DNA of 64,000 bases, from NCBI GenBank assembly GCA_944386225.1, contig CALXAH010000001.1, positions 44,161 through 108,160 of the forward strand, in the 5' to 3' direction. Origin of the DNA: an uncultured Gemmiger sp. (GTDB taxonomy: Bacteria > Bacillota > Clostridia > Oscillospirales > Ruminococcaceae). The notes under the pieces are model-generated. The model was given only the letters and a program-made list of their open reading frames with translations. It had not been told where the DNA came from and did no database searches. Every line of letters starts with the position of its first letter. The stretch's first letter is position 1. Of the stretch, positions 40,184 to 47,948 are shown piece by piece. The position numbers and the translations under genes are program-made.

Positions 40184-41297
40184 AGCGCAGCACCTCGTCC
40201 AAATCGTATACGGTATTGATCTTGCCGCTGAGCACGCTCACAAACGCCGGGTCAGCGGTATACTGCCGGATGACCGTGGGGCGGGAGTCGTCGATCTCGC
40301 TGGCCTTCAGGATCGGCTTCATGCTGAACAGACTGTGGGAATAGGCAAAGCCGTATTCCTCCCGCAGGTACTTGCGGGCCAGCTGGCTCATCATGGGCCA
40401 GGCGCTTTCCGGCCGGGCGGGGCAGTCGTTGCAGTTGGCCAGATCCCCCGGGCGGCAGCATCCGCCGCTGCGCGCCTGACAGGCGAAGGTGGGCAGCGAG
40501 TCGTAGCTGGTTACATGAGGGGTAAAGGTGACGCTGGTCAGGCTGTGCAGCCCGGTGCGGCCGAAGGGCATCAGGGAGAAGAAGGGCCCGTCCATCACGG
40601 TGACGCCGGTGTTTTTCAGCCGCTCGTTCACGGTGCAGAGGATCATCTCGCACAGCTCGTACTTGATGGCAAAGGGCTCGAAGCCCAGCATGGCGTGCAG
40701 CTCGTTGACACCCGCGTAGCTGGCGTTGAGCAGGAACGGCGCTTCGGCGGTGATGTCCCCCGCCTTGACCCGCCAGACGCTGCCCGCCCGCTGCACCGAT
40801 TCCGGTTTGTGGGAATAGGCGATGGTCACATTGGGCAAAGCGGCCAGCTTTTCAAGAAAATGCTTCTTCAGGATCTGGGCGTCGTAGGTGTACTCGGTGG
40901 TCAGGAACGCCCCGTCACACTGGCCGGGGTTGAAGTATTTGTCCGGGGACACGTCGTCGCAGCGGATATGGGCAGCGGCGCAGAATCTGCGGAACTGCTC
41001 GGCGTTGGTCCAGGAGAAATGGGCGCTGGTGGCGTAGACCTGGTCAAACTCGGTAAGCAGGCAGAAGCCGTAGTCCCGGCAGAACCGCTCGAAGTACCCG
41101 GCGCTCTTGATGGCGGTGGAGTAGCTGCGGGGATAGTGATAGCCCATATGCACCCGGGCCTGGTTGATATAGGTAGCCCGCATGAAGGGGCCGGGGTCCT
41201 TTTCCAGCACCAGCACCCGCTGGCCGCGGGCGCCGCATTGCTCAGCGGCGTAGAGCCCGTACAGCCCCGCGCCCACAATGATTTTGTCCCAGGTCAT
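40170..41297 (-). CDS. FAD-dependent oxidoreductase (DAO family) with a cysteine-rich insert
   Basis: A 375-residue amine-oxidase/DAO-like flavoprotein. The FAD site KIIVGAGLYGLYAAE is at the N-terminus, followed by RVLVLEKDPGPFMRATYINQARVHMGYHYPRS. An unusual insert, CCRPGDLANCNDCP (about residues 275-290), has four closely spaced cysteines that could bind zinc or an iron-sulfur cluster. Flavoproteins of this kind appear in surface-polysaccharide clusters, where they may oxidise or rearrange a sugar, though no reaction is established. It is flanked by two GT2 genes and overlaps the second. Confidence 0.8.
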   Translation of the reverse strand: MTWDKIIVGAGLYGLYAAEQCGARGQRVLVLEKDPGPFMRATYINQARVHMGYHYPRSYSTAIKSAGYFERFCRDYGFCLLTEFDQVYATSAHFSWTNAEQFRRFCAAAHIRCDDVSPDKYFNPGQCDGAFLTTEYTYDAQILKKHFLEKLAALPNVTIAYSHKPESVQRAGSVWRVKAGDITAEAPFLLNASYAGVNELHAMLGFEPFAIKYELCEMILCTVNERLKNTGVTVMDGPFFSLMPFGRTGLHSLTSVTFTPHVTSYDSLPTFACQARSGGCCRPGDLANCNDCPARPESAWPMMSQLARKYLREEYGFAYSHSLFSMKPILKASEIDDSRPTVIRQYTADPAFVSVLSGKINTVYDLDEVLRYGEE

Positions 41298-41330
41298 ACA
41301 AGACCTCCCGTTTTATAGTAGGATACCCCG

Positions 41331-42128
41331 TCAGGGGTCGTACCGGCCCGCCAGGGCGGCGAACAGGATCTGCAGCAGATTGGCGTTGCCCCGCATACCC
41401 TTGATCTTGGTGGGGGTGGGTTCAGCCTTGGGATAGGCCCGTTCCACCGGTACCTCGCAGGCTTTAAGCCCCAGCCGGGTGGCCCGGATGCTCAGGTAGG
41501 CCAGCAGCTCGTACCCGGCGAACACATCCCGGAAGGGCTGCACCGCCGGATGGGTCAGGTAGGCGCGGCTGTAGGCCCGGTAGGCGTTGGTGGTATCGGT
41601 GAACCAATGGCGGGCGCCCAGGCTGATGAGGGGCGCGTGGATGAACCGCACCGCCAGCCAGCGGGAAGGCGGGGTGTTGACCGCCCGGCCGCCCTTGACG
41701 AACCGGCTGCCCTGCACCAGGTCGTAGCCCTGTTCCAGCTTTTGGATGAACAGGGGCACGCTCTCGATGCTGTCTTTATTGTTGCCGTCGATGGTCAGGA
41801 TACCCTTGTAGCCCCGCTGCAGGGCCTCCCACAGGCCCATGCGCAGCTGGGCGCCCTGGCGGCCCGGGCCGGTCTTGACCAGCAGGGTGTTCACCCGCCG
41901 GGCGGTCAGCCCCGCCGGGTCCATGCTGCCGTCGGTGGAGCCGCCGTCGCACAGGATGATGTCGCACAGTTCCGGGATACCGGCCTTGGCGGCACGGTCC
42001 AGTTCGGCCAGGATGCGGCCGCCCTCGTTGATAATCGGAATCAGCAGGCAGTAATCGCTGCGTTTTTCGGCAAACCGGGTGCGGGTATAGTCCGGCACGC
42101 CGGTCAGGCCGGTGATGGTTTCGGTCAT
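41331..42128 (-). CDS. Family 2 glycosyltransferase (polyprenyl-phosphate sugar synthase-like)
   Basis: A 265-residue soluble GT2 enzyme: LLIPIINEGGRILAEL at the nucleotide site, CDGGSTDGS and the DxD-like IDGNNKD, then SRFVKGG and a C-terminal EVPVERAYP block typical of dolichol/undecaprenyl-phosphate sugar synthases. No membrane helix is seen. Its ATG overlaps the stop of the upstream sugar isomerase gene (ATGA), so the two are translationally coupled. It may make a lipid-linked sugar or extend one; substrate unknown. Confidence 0.85.
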   Translation of the reverse strand: MTETITGLTGVPDYTRTRFAEKRSDYCLLIPIINEGGRILAELDRAAKAGIPELCDIILCDGGSTDGSMDPAGLTARRVNTLLVKTGPGRQGAQLRMGLWEALQRGYKGILTIDGNNKDSIESVPLFIQKLEQGYDLVQGSRFVKGGRAVNTPPSRWLAVRFIHAPLISLGARHWFTDTTNAYRAYSRAYLTHPAVQPFRDVFAGYELLAYLSIRATRLGLKACEVPVERAYPKAEPTPTKIKGMRGNANLLQILFAALAGRYDP

Positions 42129-42913
42129 GCGAACACCTCCGCCACGTATTCCAGGCTGCGGCGCAGCGCGTCCGGGTCGCCCGCTTTCATCTCCAGGGAC
42201 ACCCAGCCTTTCCAGCCCACCGCGCCCAGGGTCAGGGCCAGTTCCTTGTGCAGGCTGCGGCGCTCGATGGGGGCCAGGCCCGGTTCGCTGATGTGCACAT
42301 GGCTCACGTATTTCATCTCGTTGGCATAGTCGGAGGGGCGCTCGCCGTTGGCGATCATGGTGCCCACATCCAGGTTGACCGCCAGGCCCGGGGTTTCCAG
42401 CTTTTTGACCAGATCCAGCGCCTGCCGGGTGGTGTTCAGGTAGTTGGTATTATACATGGGCGGATTGGGTTCCAGGGCGATCACCGCGCCCCGGCGGGCT
42501 GCTTCGGGGCCCAGACGGCGGAAAAACTCCTCCGCCGTTTTCTCATCCGCGCCCTCGGGGCGGTTGCGGTTGCGGGGGCAGCCGAACACCAGGTTCCCAC
42601 AGCGGCAGCTGCGGGCGAACTCCAGCGCGGCCAGGGTGTATTCTTCCAGTTCGGCCGCTTCTTCGGGCACAAAGATGTTGCCGGTCCGGCCGTACCAGAT
42701 GCTCTGCATACTGACCACCGAAAACCCGTACCGCTGGTACATGACCCCGGCAAACAGGGCCGCGCCGTTGCAGCATTCATAGGGTGCGTCGGGGAAAAGG
42801 CGGGTGGGGGCGATCTCCAGCCCGGTGCAGCCCAGATCTTTCATCCACTGCCAGACCGTTTCGTCCTGCGCTGCCGTCCAGCCGATGTTGGAAGCCGCCA
42901 GTTTGAAGCCCAT
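42125..42913 (-). CDS. Sugar phosphate isomerase/epimerase family (TIM barrel)
   Basis: A 262-residue AP-endonuclease-2-type TIM barrel, the fold of sugar isomerases, epimerases and dehydratases such as xylose isomerase-like and IolE/IolI proteins. Candidate metal ligands are Glu in IALEPNP, Asp in NLDVGTMI, His in SHVHISEPG and the late Glu in VSLEMKAG. The ATG at 42913 has AAGGAG ten bases upstream; the frame beyond is not conserved. It leads the operon that runs to ispH/rpsA. Exact substrate unknown. Confidence 0.85.
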   Translation of the reverse strand: MGFKLAASNIGWTAAQDETVWQWMKDLGCTGLEIAPTRLFPDAPYECCNGAALFAGVMYQRYGFSVVSMQSIWYGRTGNIFVPEEAAELEEYTLAALEFARSCRCGNLVFGCPRNRNRPEGADEKTAEEFFRRLGPEAARRGAVIALEPNPPMYNTNYLNTTRQALDLVKKLETPGLAVNLDVGTMIANGERPSDYANEMKYVSHVHISEPGLAPIERRSLHKELALTLGAVGWKGWVSLEMKAGDPDALRRSLEYVAEVFA

Positions 42914-42966
42914 GCGCAAACGCTCCTTCCGCCCGGGCGCGCCGGGCACATAGTGATACAGAATAC

Positions 42967-42995
42967 ATTATACACGGCGCGCAATAAAAAAGCAA
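42967..42995 (-). promoter_or_regulatory. Promoter of the sugar-isomerase to ispH/rpsA operon
   Basis: Minus strand TTGCTT (42995-42990), 17-bp spacer, TATAAT (42972-42967), about 50 bases before the first ATG. Confidence 0.8.
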
Positions 42996-43024
42996 TTTGA
43001 CCGGCCAAAGCGGGGGTGCCGATA

Positions 43025-43060
43025 AAAAGCCGCCGTCCCGGCAGCGGGGCGGCGGCTTTT
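43025..43060 (-). terminator. Terminator of the nonulosonate operon
   Basis: Arms AAAAGCCGCCGTCCC and GGGGCGGCGGCTTTT form a strong stem on both strands with T runs on each side. It follows the epimerase stop by two bases on the minus strand. Confidence 0.9.
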
Positions 43061-43062
43061 GT

Positions 43063-43983
43063 TCAGTTCCAGTTTTTCAGAAAATCACAGACGGCGGTCA
43101 GGCACTCATCCTCGGTGCACAGGTACTCCCCGGCCCCGCCCAGCAGCGCGGCGTGGCGGGTGCGCAGGTCGTAGTCAAAGGGGGTGCCCGGCAGGTGGTT
43201 GGTAAAGGTTTTGCCGGTAAAGGCCTCGTAGACCCGGGCGGCGCTCAAGGGCGGGGTGGCCAGATGCAGCACCCGCAGATCCGCGTCCAGGGCTGTCCGG
43301 ATATCGCCCCACAGGCGGGCCAGGTCGTAGAACTGGTAGACCGAGCGGCTGTCGGTAAAGGCCAGGGCATTGAAGGACGCGGCGGCAAACCAGGCCCGCA
43401 GCGCGGCCGGGTCGGCCTTGCCGCTCAGCTTGTAAAAGCCGTTGTGGGCGTCCTCGTAGCCGATGCGCACCAGCTCGCTCTCCTCCGCCAGCTGCCGGTA
43501 CTTGTCCGGGCGCAGCAGGGCGGGGGTGATGGTGTGCAGGTCATAGAGGAAATTCTTCTTCAGCCCCTTGCCGTAGAGGGCGGGCAGGCGGACGATCAGG
43601 GCGTCCGGCCAGTCCTCGCGCACCCAGCGTTCCAGCTGCAGGCGGTTGGCGCCGTAGGGGGCCAGCCCCTCGGGGGTGGGCTCGTCGGCCTCGGTTTTGC
43701 CCCGGCTGTCCGCAAAGACGCAGATGGAGGAGATCAGCACTACCTTTTTCGGGGCCAGGCGGCGCAGGTTTTCCCGGGCGGCGGCCATCACCGCCAGGTC
43801 GGCGGCGGGGTCGGCGTTGGCCAGGTACATGGCGGCGGGCACCCCGGCGTAGACCACCAGGCCGTTGTCGCGGCCGAAGCCGTTCTGCACGTCGGTGGAA
43901 TGGTAGGCCGCGTCAAAGGGATGGGCGGCCAGCAGGTTGCCCCCCACAAAACCGGTGCTGCCTACAAGAACGGTATCGGGCAT
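43063..43983 (-). CDS. NAD-dependent epimerase/dehydratase (SDR, RmlD-like)
   Basis: A 306-residue extended SDR. The Rossmann site is VLVGSTGFVGGNL, with a Ser in VLISSICVFA and a YGANRLQLE motif that supplies the Tyr and neighbouring residues (Tyr-x-x-x-Arg rather than Tyr-x-x-x-Lys, which is atypical). RmlD-like enzymes reduce or epimerise nucleotide 4-keto sugars. The ATG at 43983 is chosen since homology begins at MPDTVLVGST; the frame above it is a shadow of the ThrE gene. It is the last gene of the long operon and is followed by a terminator. Substrate unknown. Confidence 0.82.
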   Translation of the reverse strand: MPDTVLVGSTGFVGGNLLAAHPFDAAYHSTDVQNGFGRDNGLVVYAGVPAAMYLANADPAADLAVMAAARENLRRLAPKKVVLISSICVFADSRGKTEADEPTPEGLAPYGANRLQLERWVREDWPDALIVRLPALYGKGLKKNFLYDLHTITPALLRPDKYRQLAEESELVRIGYEDAHNGFYKLSGKADPAALRAWFAAASFNALAFTDSRSVYQFYDLARLWGDIRTALDADLRVLHLATPPLSAARVYEAFTGKTFTNHLPGTPFDYDLRTRHAALLGGAGEYLCTEDECLTAVCDFLKNWN

Positions 43984-43999
43984 GGGAGATTCCTCCTTG

Positions 44000-44443
44000 T
44001 TATTCGGATTTGCGGTGACGGCGGGGCAGCGGAATGCTGAGCACAAAGGCGATGCCCAGCGCCATGGCCACCGCGATCTTGATGGCCTCGGCGCCTTTGT
44101 GCACAAACAGTTCGTTGTTGCCCCGGATAAAGTAATAGGCAGTATAGTAGATGGCCGCGCCGGGCACCAGCGGGAAAATGCCGCTGAACAGGAACACGGT
44201 AATGGGCATCCGCAGCCCGATAGCAAACACCCGGCAGAGGACGGTCAGCGGCAGCACCGCAATCAGGCTGGCGGTGACGGTGCTGGCCCCGGCGGCCACA
44301 CACAGGCAGTAGACCAGCCAGCCCACCCCACCGGTGACCGCGCCGGCCCACCAGGAACGGCGGGGCGCGTGGAACAGGATGGCAAAGGCCCAGGTGCCGC
44401 CCGCGGAGATGAGCAGCTGGCGCAGCATTTCAGGTACGCTCAC
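44000..44443 (-). CDS. ThrE-type exporter, small subunit-like half (DUF3815)
   Basis: A 147-residue membrane protein of the threonine/serine exporter C-terminal class. It has about five helices and the segment FSGIFPLVPGAAIYYTAYYFI, typical of the DUF3815 half of split ThrE systems. Its start overlaps the stop of the larger half by ATGA. Split ThrE pairs are common in Firmicutes and are believed to export threonine or serine. Its place in a surface-sugar operon is odd, and a different export substrate cannot be excluded. Confidence 0.85.
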   Translation of the reverse strand: MSVPEMLRQLLISAGGTWAFAILFHAPRRSWWAGAVTGGVGWLVYCLCVAAGASTVTASLIAVLPLTVLCRVFAIGLRMPITVFLFSGIFPLVPGAAIYYTAYYFIRGNNELFVHKGAEAIKIAVAMALGIAFVLSIPLPRRHRKSE

Positions 44444-45222
44444 GGAAACACCACCCCCAGCAGACTGCCGGCCCCCACCAGCACAAGACCCACGCCGCAG
44501 GCGATGGAGCCCGCAATCAGCAGCGCGTCGATCAGGCGGATGGTGCCGGAGAGATAATCCCCGTTGATAAAGTCCCGGATGGACATGGTCAGGGCAATAC
44601 CGGGTGTCAGGGGCATCAGGCAGCCGATGATGACCTGATCCATCCCCCGGCAGGGCAGGGCCACCGCCAGGGCGGCCACCAGCCCGGCCCCCACCAGTTT
44701 GGTAAAGATCTTATTGAGGCGCAGCCGGGCCGCCCCGAACAGGAACAGCTGCAGCAGCACCCCGATCAGCAGCGCCCAGCCCACGTCGGCCCACACACCG
44801 CCGAACAGGATGGCAAAGCAGGCCGAACCGCCCGCGCAGGCGGCCACCTGACCCCAGGCGGGGGTGGGCGGCAGGGCGGCGATCTCCTCCAGGCGGGTGC
44901 CGGCCTCGGCCAGGGGCACCTTGCCGGCGGCGATCCGGCGGGACAAATCGTTGATCTCGGCCACACGGCCCAGGTGGGTGGTGGCTTCGGGCACGTAGGC
45001 CACCCGGGTGCGCTGGCCCTCCATCGAGCAGTACAGCCCGTTGGTGAGCACGTAGATATTTACATCCTGCCCGCCGTAGCTGCGGGCGATGATGTCCATG
45101 GTCTGCTGCACCCGGAACACCTCGGCCCCGTTTTCCAGCAGCAGCTTACCCGCCCGCATCACCAGGTTCATCAGTTCCTCGCCGGCGGCGGGGGGCGGGG
45201 TTTCCAGCTGCCGGGGGTTCAT
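44440..45222 (-). CDS. ThrE-type exporter, large half (DUF1212)
   Basis: A 260-residue protein of the ThrE N-terminal class. A soluble start carries the conserved AGKLLLENGAEVFRVQQTMDIIARSYG block, and NIYVLTNGLYCSM follows. Five to six membrane helices come next, with MPLTPGIALTMSIRDFINGDYLSG, the most conserved family motif. The ATG at 45222 is the first in-frame start downstream of the neuA-like gene, 11 bases after its stop; the Shine-Dalgarno site is weak, so translation is probably coupled. It works with the DUF3815 half. Confidence 0.87.
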   Translation of the reverse strand: MNPRQLETPPPAAGEELMNLVMRAGKLLLENGAEVFRVQQTMDIIARSYGGQDVNIYVLTNGLYCSMEGQRTRVAYVPEATTHLGRVAEINDLSRRIAAGKVPLAEAGTRLEEIAALPPTPAWGQVAACAGGSACFAILFGGVWADVGWALLIGVLLQLFLFGAARLRLNKIFTKLVGAGLVAALAVALPCRGMDQVIIGCLMPLTPGIALTMSIRDFINGDYLSGTIRLIDALLIAGSIACGVGLVLVGAGSLLGVVFP

Positions 45223-45233
45223 CGGCGCGGCGC

Positions 45234-45998
45234 TCACCGGCGGATGTTCTCCCGCACGGCAGCAAATTCCGGCAGGGTGTCGTACAGATGGCGGGCAATG
45301 ACCTCCATCAGCACGAAATCCTCCTCGCTGTCGATATCCAGCACGCCGGTGTCCTTCATGAGGGAGGCGCCGATCTTGCCGTCCCACAAAATGCCGGTGG
45401 TGTTGTTTGCCAGAAAATCCCGGGCGAACACATAGATGCTGGCGTTCACGTCATAGAACACCGGGGCCTGCTGGCGGGCGGTGTAGGTGGCGTTGTCGAT
45501 GCCCTTTTCCACATGGTCTCCGCAGTCCCGCACCATGTTGAAGCAGGGGTTGCGGCGGCTGTCGGTCACGCTGAACACCAGATCCAGATCCGCCCGGCCC
45601 GCTTTCAGCCGGTAGGCGTTCTCCACGTCCTTCGCGGTGCGCAGGGGGCTGGTGATGTCCAGATCCATGACGAAATCATAGGCTTCGCCCCGGGCCTGCT
45701 CCATCCGGGCCAGGCTGTCCTGAAAGACGGCCATCTTGGGCACTGTGTCCCCGCCCAGGGCCTCGCCCCGGGGCAGGTAGACCACCTCTGGATACTTGTC
45801 CGCCACCAGGCAGGCCAGATCCTCGCTGTCGGTGTTCAGGCAGATGTCCGCCTTGACCTGCGGGTTCGCGGCCAGGAACATCTGGGCCGCGCTCAGGGTA
45901 TAGTACACCAGCGGCAGGCCGCAGAAGGTTTTCAGATTCTTATTCTTGAATCCCTTGCTGCCCGCCCGGCCGCAGATGGTGATGAGAAGCTTTTCCAT
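45234..45998 (-). CDS. CMP-nonulosonate synthetase (LegF/NeuA-like cytidylyltransferase)
   Basis: Activates a nine-carbon sugar acid with CTP to give the CMP sugar. 254 residues with the cytidylyltransferase signature ITICGRAGSKGFKNKNLKTFCGLPLVYYTL (Arg, Gly-Ser-Lys-Gly and Asn-Lys-Asn contacts) and DLDITSPLRTAKDVE. Given LegB, LegC, LegG, LegI and the guanylyltransferase in the same run, CMP-legionaminic acid is a likelier product than CMP-Neu5Ac; this is inference from context. It lies 21 bases after an oxidoreductase gene and 11 bases before ThrE. Confidence 0.88.
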   Translation of the reverse strand: MEKLLITICGRAGSKGFKNKNLKTFCGLPLVYYTLSAAQMFLAANPQVKADICLNTDSEDLACLVADKYPEVVYLPRGEALGGDTVPKMAVFQDSLARMEQARGEAYDFVMDLDITSPLRTAKDVENAYRLKAGRADLDLVFSVTDSRRNPCFNMVRDCGDHVEKGIDNATYTARQQAPVFYDVNASIYVFARDFLANNTTGILWDGKIGASLMKDTGVLDIDSEEDFVLMEVIARHLYDTLPEFAAVRENIRR

Positions 45999-46019
45999 AA
46001 CGATTCCTCCTGAAAGGCC

Positions 46020-46958
46020 TTATGCCTTGCCTAATGTGAGCCGCAGCACCTGCAGCGCGGTGGCCGGGGTGTTGACGCTGGGCCCCGTGCCGGTGAGGGT
46101 ATAGGTGACAAAATAGTCCATCTCCCGCAGATACCGCTCGTTGACCGGTTCCTCGTACCGCTCCACCGTGCCGTCGGCCAGGGTCAGGGTGCCCGCGCCG
46201 AAATCCGCGGTGACGGTGCCGTCCTGGCAGAACAGCTCGATGGCCCGGCGGTAGGTGCGGCCGAAATAGTCCAGATGTACCTCCGCCAGCAGGCTGGGGT
46301 ACCGGGCGATATAGACCGACAGATCGTCCGAATCGATCTCCAGATCCGAATAGGTGCCCCGCAGGTTATAGCTTTCCAGCGGCATGCCGAACAATTCCAC
46401 CAGATAATCCCACTCGTGGATCAGATCGATGGTCACCCCGCCGCCCAGGTCCCGGTGGGCGGAGTAGACGGTGCGGTAATCCACCCCGGGCCGCCAGTCC
46501 GGCAGGTAGGAAGAACAGATCACTCGGGCGGAGTAGGGCCGCAGGCCGGGCAGCTTTTCCTTTAACGCCAGCATGGTGCCGCACCAGCGCATGGGGGCGG
46601 CCACATAGGCTTTCTGGCCCTGGTCGTCGGCCAGGCCCAGGGCGGCCAGATCCGCGTCCGGGTCGTCGAAGATGGGTTTTTCGATAAACAGCGCCTCCGC
46701 CCGGCCCCGCAGCGCGGCCAGGGTATCCCGGTGCATGCTGGTGGGGTTGGTGATGAAGATGGCGTCGTACCGGGGAGGCAGCTGCTCCACGCCGGTGTAC
46801 TGGTTCCGCAGCAGCCGGGCCGCGCCCTCCCGCAGCGGACGGGTGCCGCTGCGCAGCGCGTCGGCGTGCACCGGAATGCCCCGCCGCCGGGCGATCTCAT
46901 GCAGATTGTTCAGATGTCGGGTGCCGATGGAGCCCAGGCCCACAAAAAGCACGTCCAT
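46020..46958 (-). CDS. Gfo/Idh/MocA family oxidoreductase with intact EKP motif
   Basis: A 312-residue NAD(P)-dependent sugar oxidoreductase. The Rossmann motif is FVGLGSIGTRHL, the catalytic lysine lies in FIEKPIF, and a C-terminal alpha/beta domain contains GGGVTIDLIHEWDYL, with a His for substrate binding. Such enzymes act on nucleotide or free sugars at C3 or C4. It is followed 21 bases later by the cytidylyltransferase, so it may shape the nonulosonate or a partner sugar. Substrate unknown. Confidence 0.87.
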   Translation of the reverse strand: MDVLFVGLGSIGTRHLNNLHEIARRRGIPVHADALRSGTRPLREGAARLLRNQYTGVEQLPPRYDAIFITNPTSMHRDTLAALRGRAEALFIEKPIFDDPDADLAALGLADDQGQKAYVAAPMRWCGTMLALKEKLPGLRPYSARVICSSYLPDWRPGVDYRTVYSAHRDLGGGVTIDLIHEWDYLVELFGMPLESYNLRGTYSDLEIDSDDLSVYIARYPSLLAEVHLDYFGRTYRRAIELFCQDGTVTADFGAGTLTLADGTVERYEEPVNERYLREMDYFVTYTLTGTGPSVNTPATALQVLRLTLGKA

Positions 46959-46970
46959 GGTGATCCCTCC

Positions 46971-47948
46971 TCAGGCGTTCTCGATGGCCTCGATCAGGCG
47001 GATGGTCTCCTTGTCCTGTTCAAAGCTGTACCGGGGCTGTTCCGCGCCCGCCAGCACCCCCAGGAAGTTGGCCAGCTCGTCCACGTAGGCGTTCTCCACG
47101 ATGTTGTCGGAGTAGCGGGGATCCTGCTCCACCTGGGCGTAGGTGTTCACCGGCTGTTTCTCGCCGCTTTGCTTGTCGAACTCGTAGAGGGAACGGGGAT
47201 TGCCCTCCCAGAACAGGTGCAGGCCCTCGCCGAAACACTCAAAGTTGCGCACCGCCTTGGGGCTGACCACATCCACCGCCAGCATGCCCTTGGTGCCGTT
47301 CTCGTGGCGCAGGGTGACAAAGACGCTGTCCGGGTAGGCAATCTCCAGATTGCTGATCTTGTCCTTCATGGCGGTGAAGCCGGTCACCGGGCCAAAGGTG
47401 TCCAGCAGCCAGGGCAGGTCGATGCCGAAGATCTCCCGCACGCCGCCGGTGCGCGCGTCCCCCACAAAGAAGTTTTTGTAGTTCTCCCAGGGGTGCCAGT
47501 CGGGCAGGTACTGGCCGATGTGGTAGATATAGTTCACCGGGCCGGCGAACTCCTGCACCCGCTGCTTGATATACCGGGTCTCGCCCCGGTAGAGCATGGT
47601 GCTGGACAGAAACAGCGGCACGCCCTTTTCCTTGGCCTTGCGGATGTTTTCGTCGTAGCCGTCGTCCACCAGGTTCAGCTCGGTAAAGACCGGCAGGCCC
47701 GCCTCCAGCAGCCGGCCGATGAGCCCTGCGTGGCTCAGCGGCGCGGTGCAGACCAGCGCCCCGTCAAAGCCGCCCGCGGCCAGGGCCGCGTCGAGGCTTT
47801 CATAGGCGGTGATGCCCAGAGTCTGGGCTTCCTCCCGGCGGCCGGGGGCGGAATCCACCCCGGCGATCTCTACCTCCGGCACAAGGCCGCGCAGCAGCCG
47901 GGCGCGGCGCTTGCCCATGCTGCCCAGACCCACGATCAACAGTTTCAT
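46971..47948 (-). CDS. Gfo/Idh/MocA family protein lacking the EKP lysine
   Basis: A 325-residue relative of the adjacent gene with a clear Rossmann opening IVGLGSMGKRRARLL and the family C-terminal domain (MLYRGETRYIKQRV, GVREIFGIDLPWLLDTFG). The usual Glu-Lys-Pro catalytic motif is replaced by TELNL after PVF, so the lysine used for hydride-transfer catalysis is absent from its normal place. It may have lost redox activity, use another residue, or act on a different substrate. The start overlaps the stop of the LegG-like gene (ATGA). Confidence 0.82.
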   Translation of the reverse strand: MKLLIVGLGSMGKRRARLLRGLVPEVEIAGVDSAPGRREEAQTLGITAYESLDAALAAGGFDGALVCTAPLSHAGLIGRLLEAGLPVFTELNLVDDGYDENIRKAKEKGVPLFLSSTMLYRGETRYIKQRVQEFAGPVNYIYHIGQYLPDWHPWENYKNFFVGDARTGGVREIFGIDLPWLLDTFGPVTGFTAMKDKISNLEIAYPDSVFVTLRHENGTKGMLAVDVVSPKAVRNFECFGEGLHLFWEGNPRSLYEFDKQSGEKQPVNTYAQVEQDPRYSDNIVENAYVDELANFLGVLAGAEQPRYSFEQDKETIRLIEAIENA

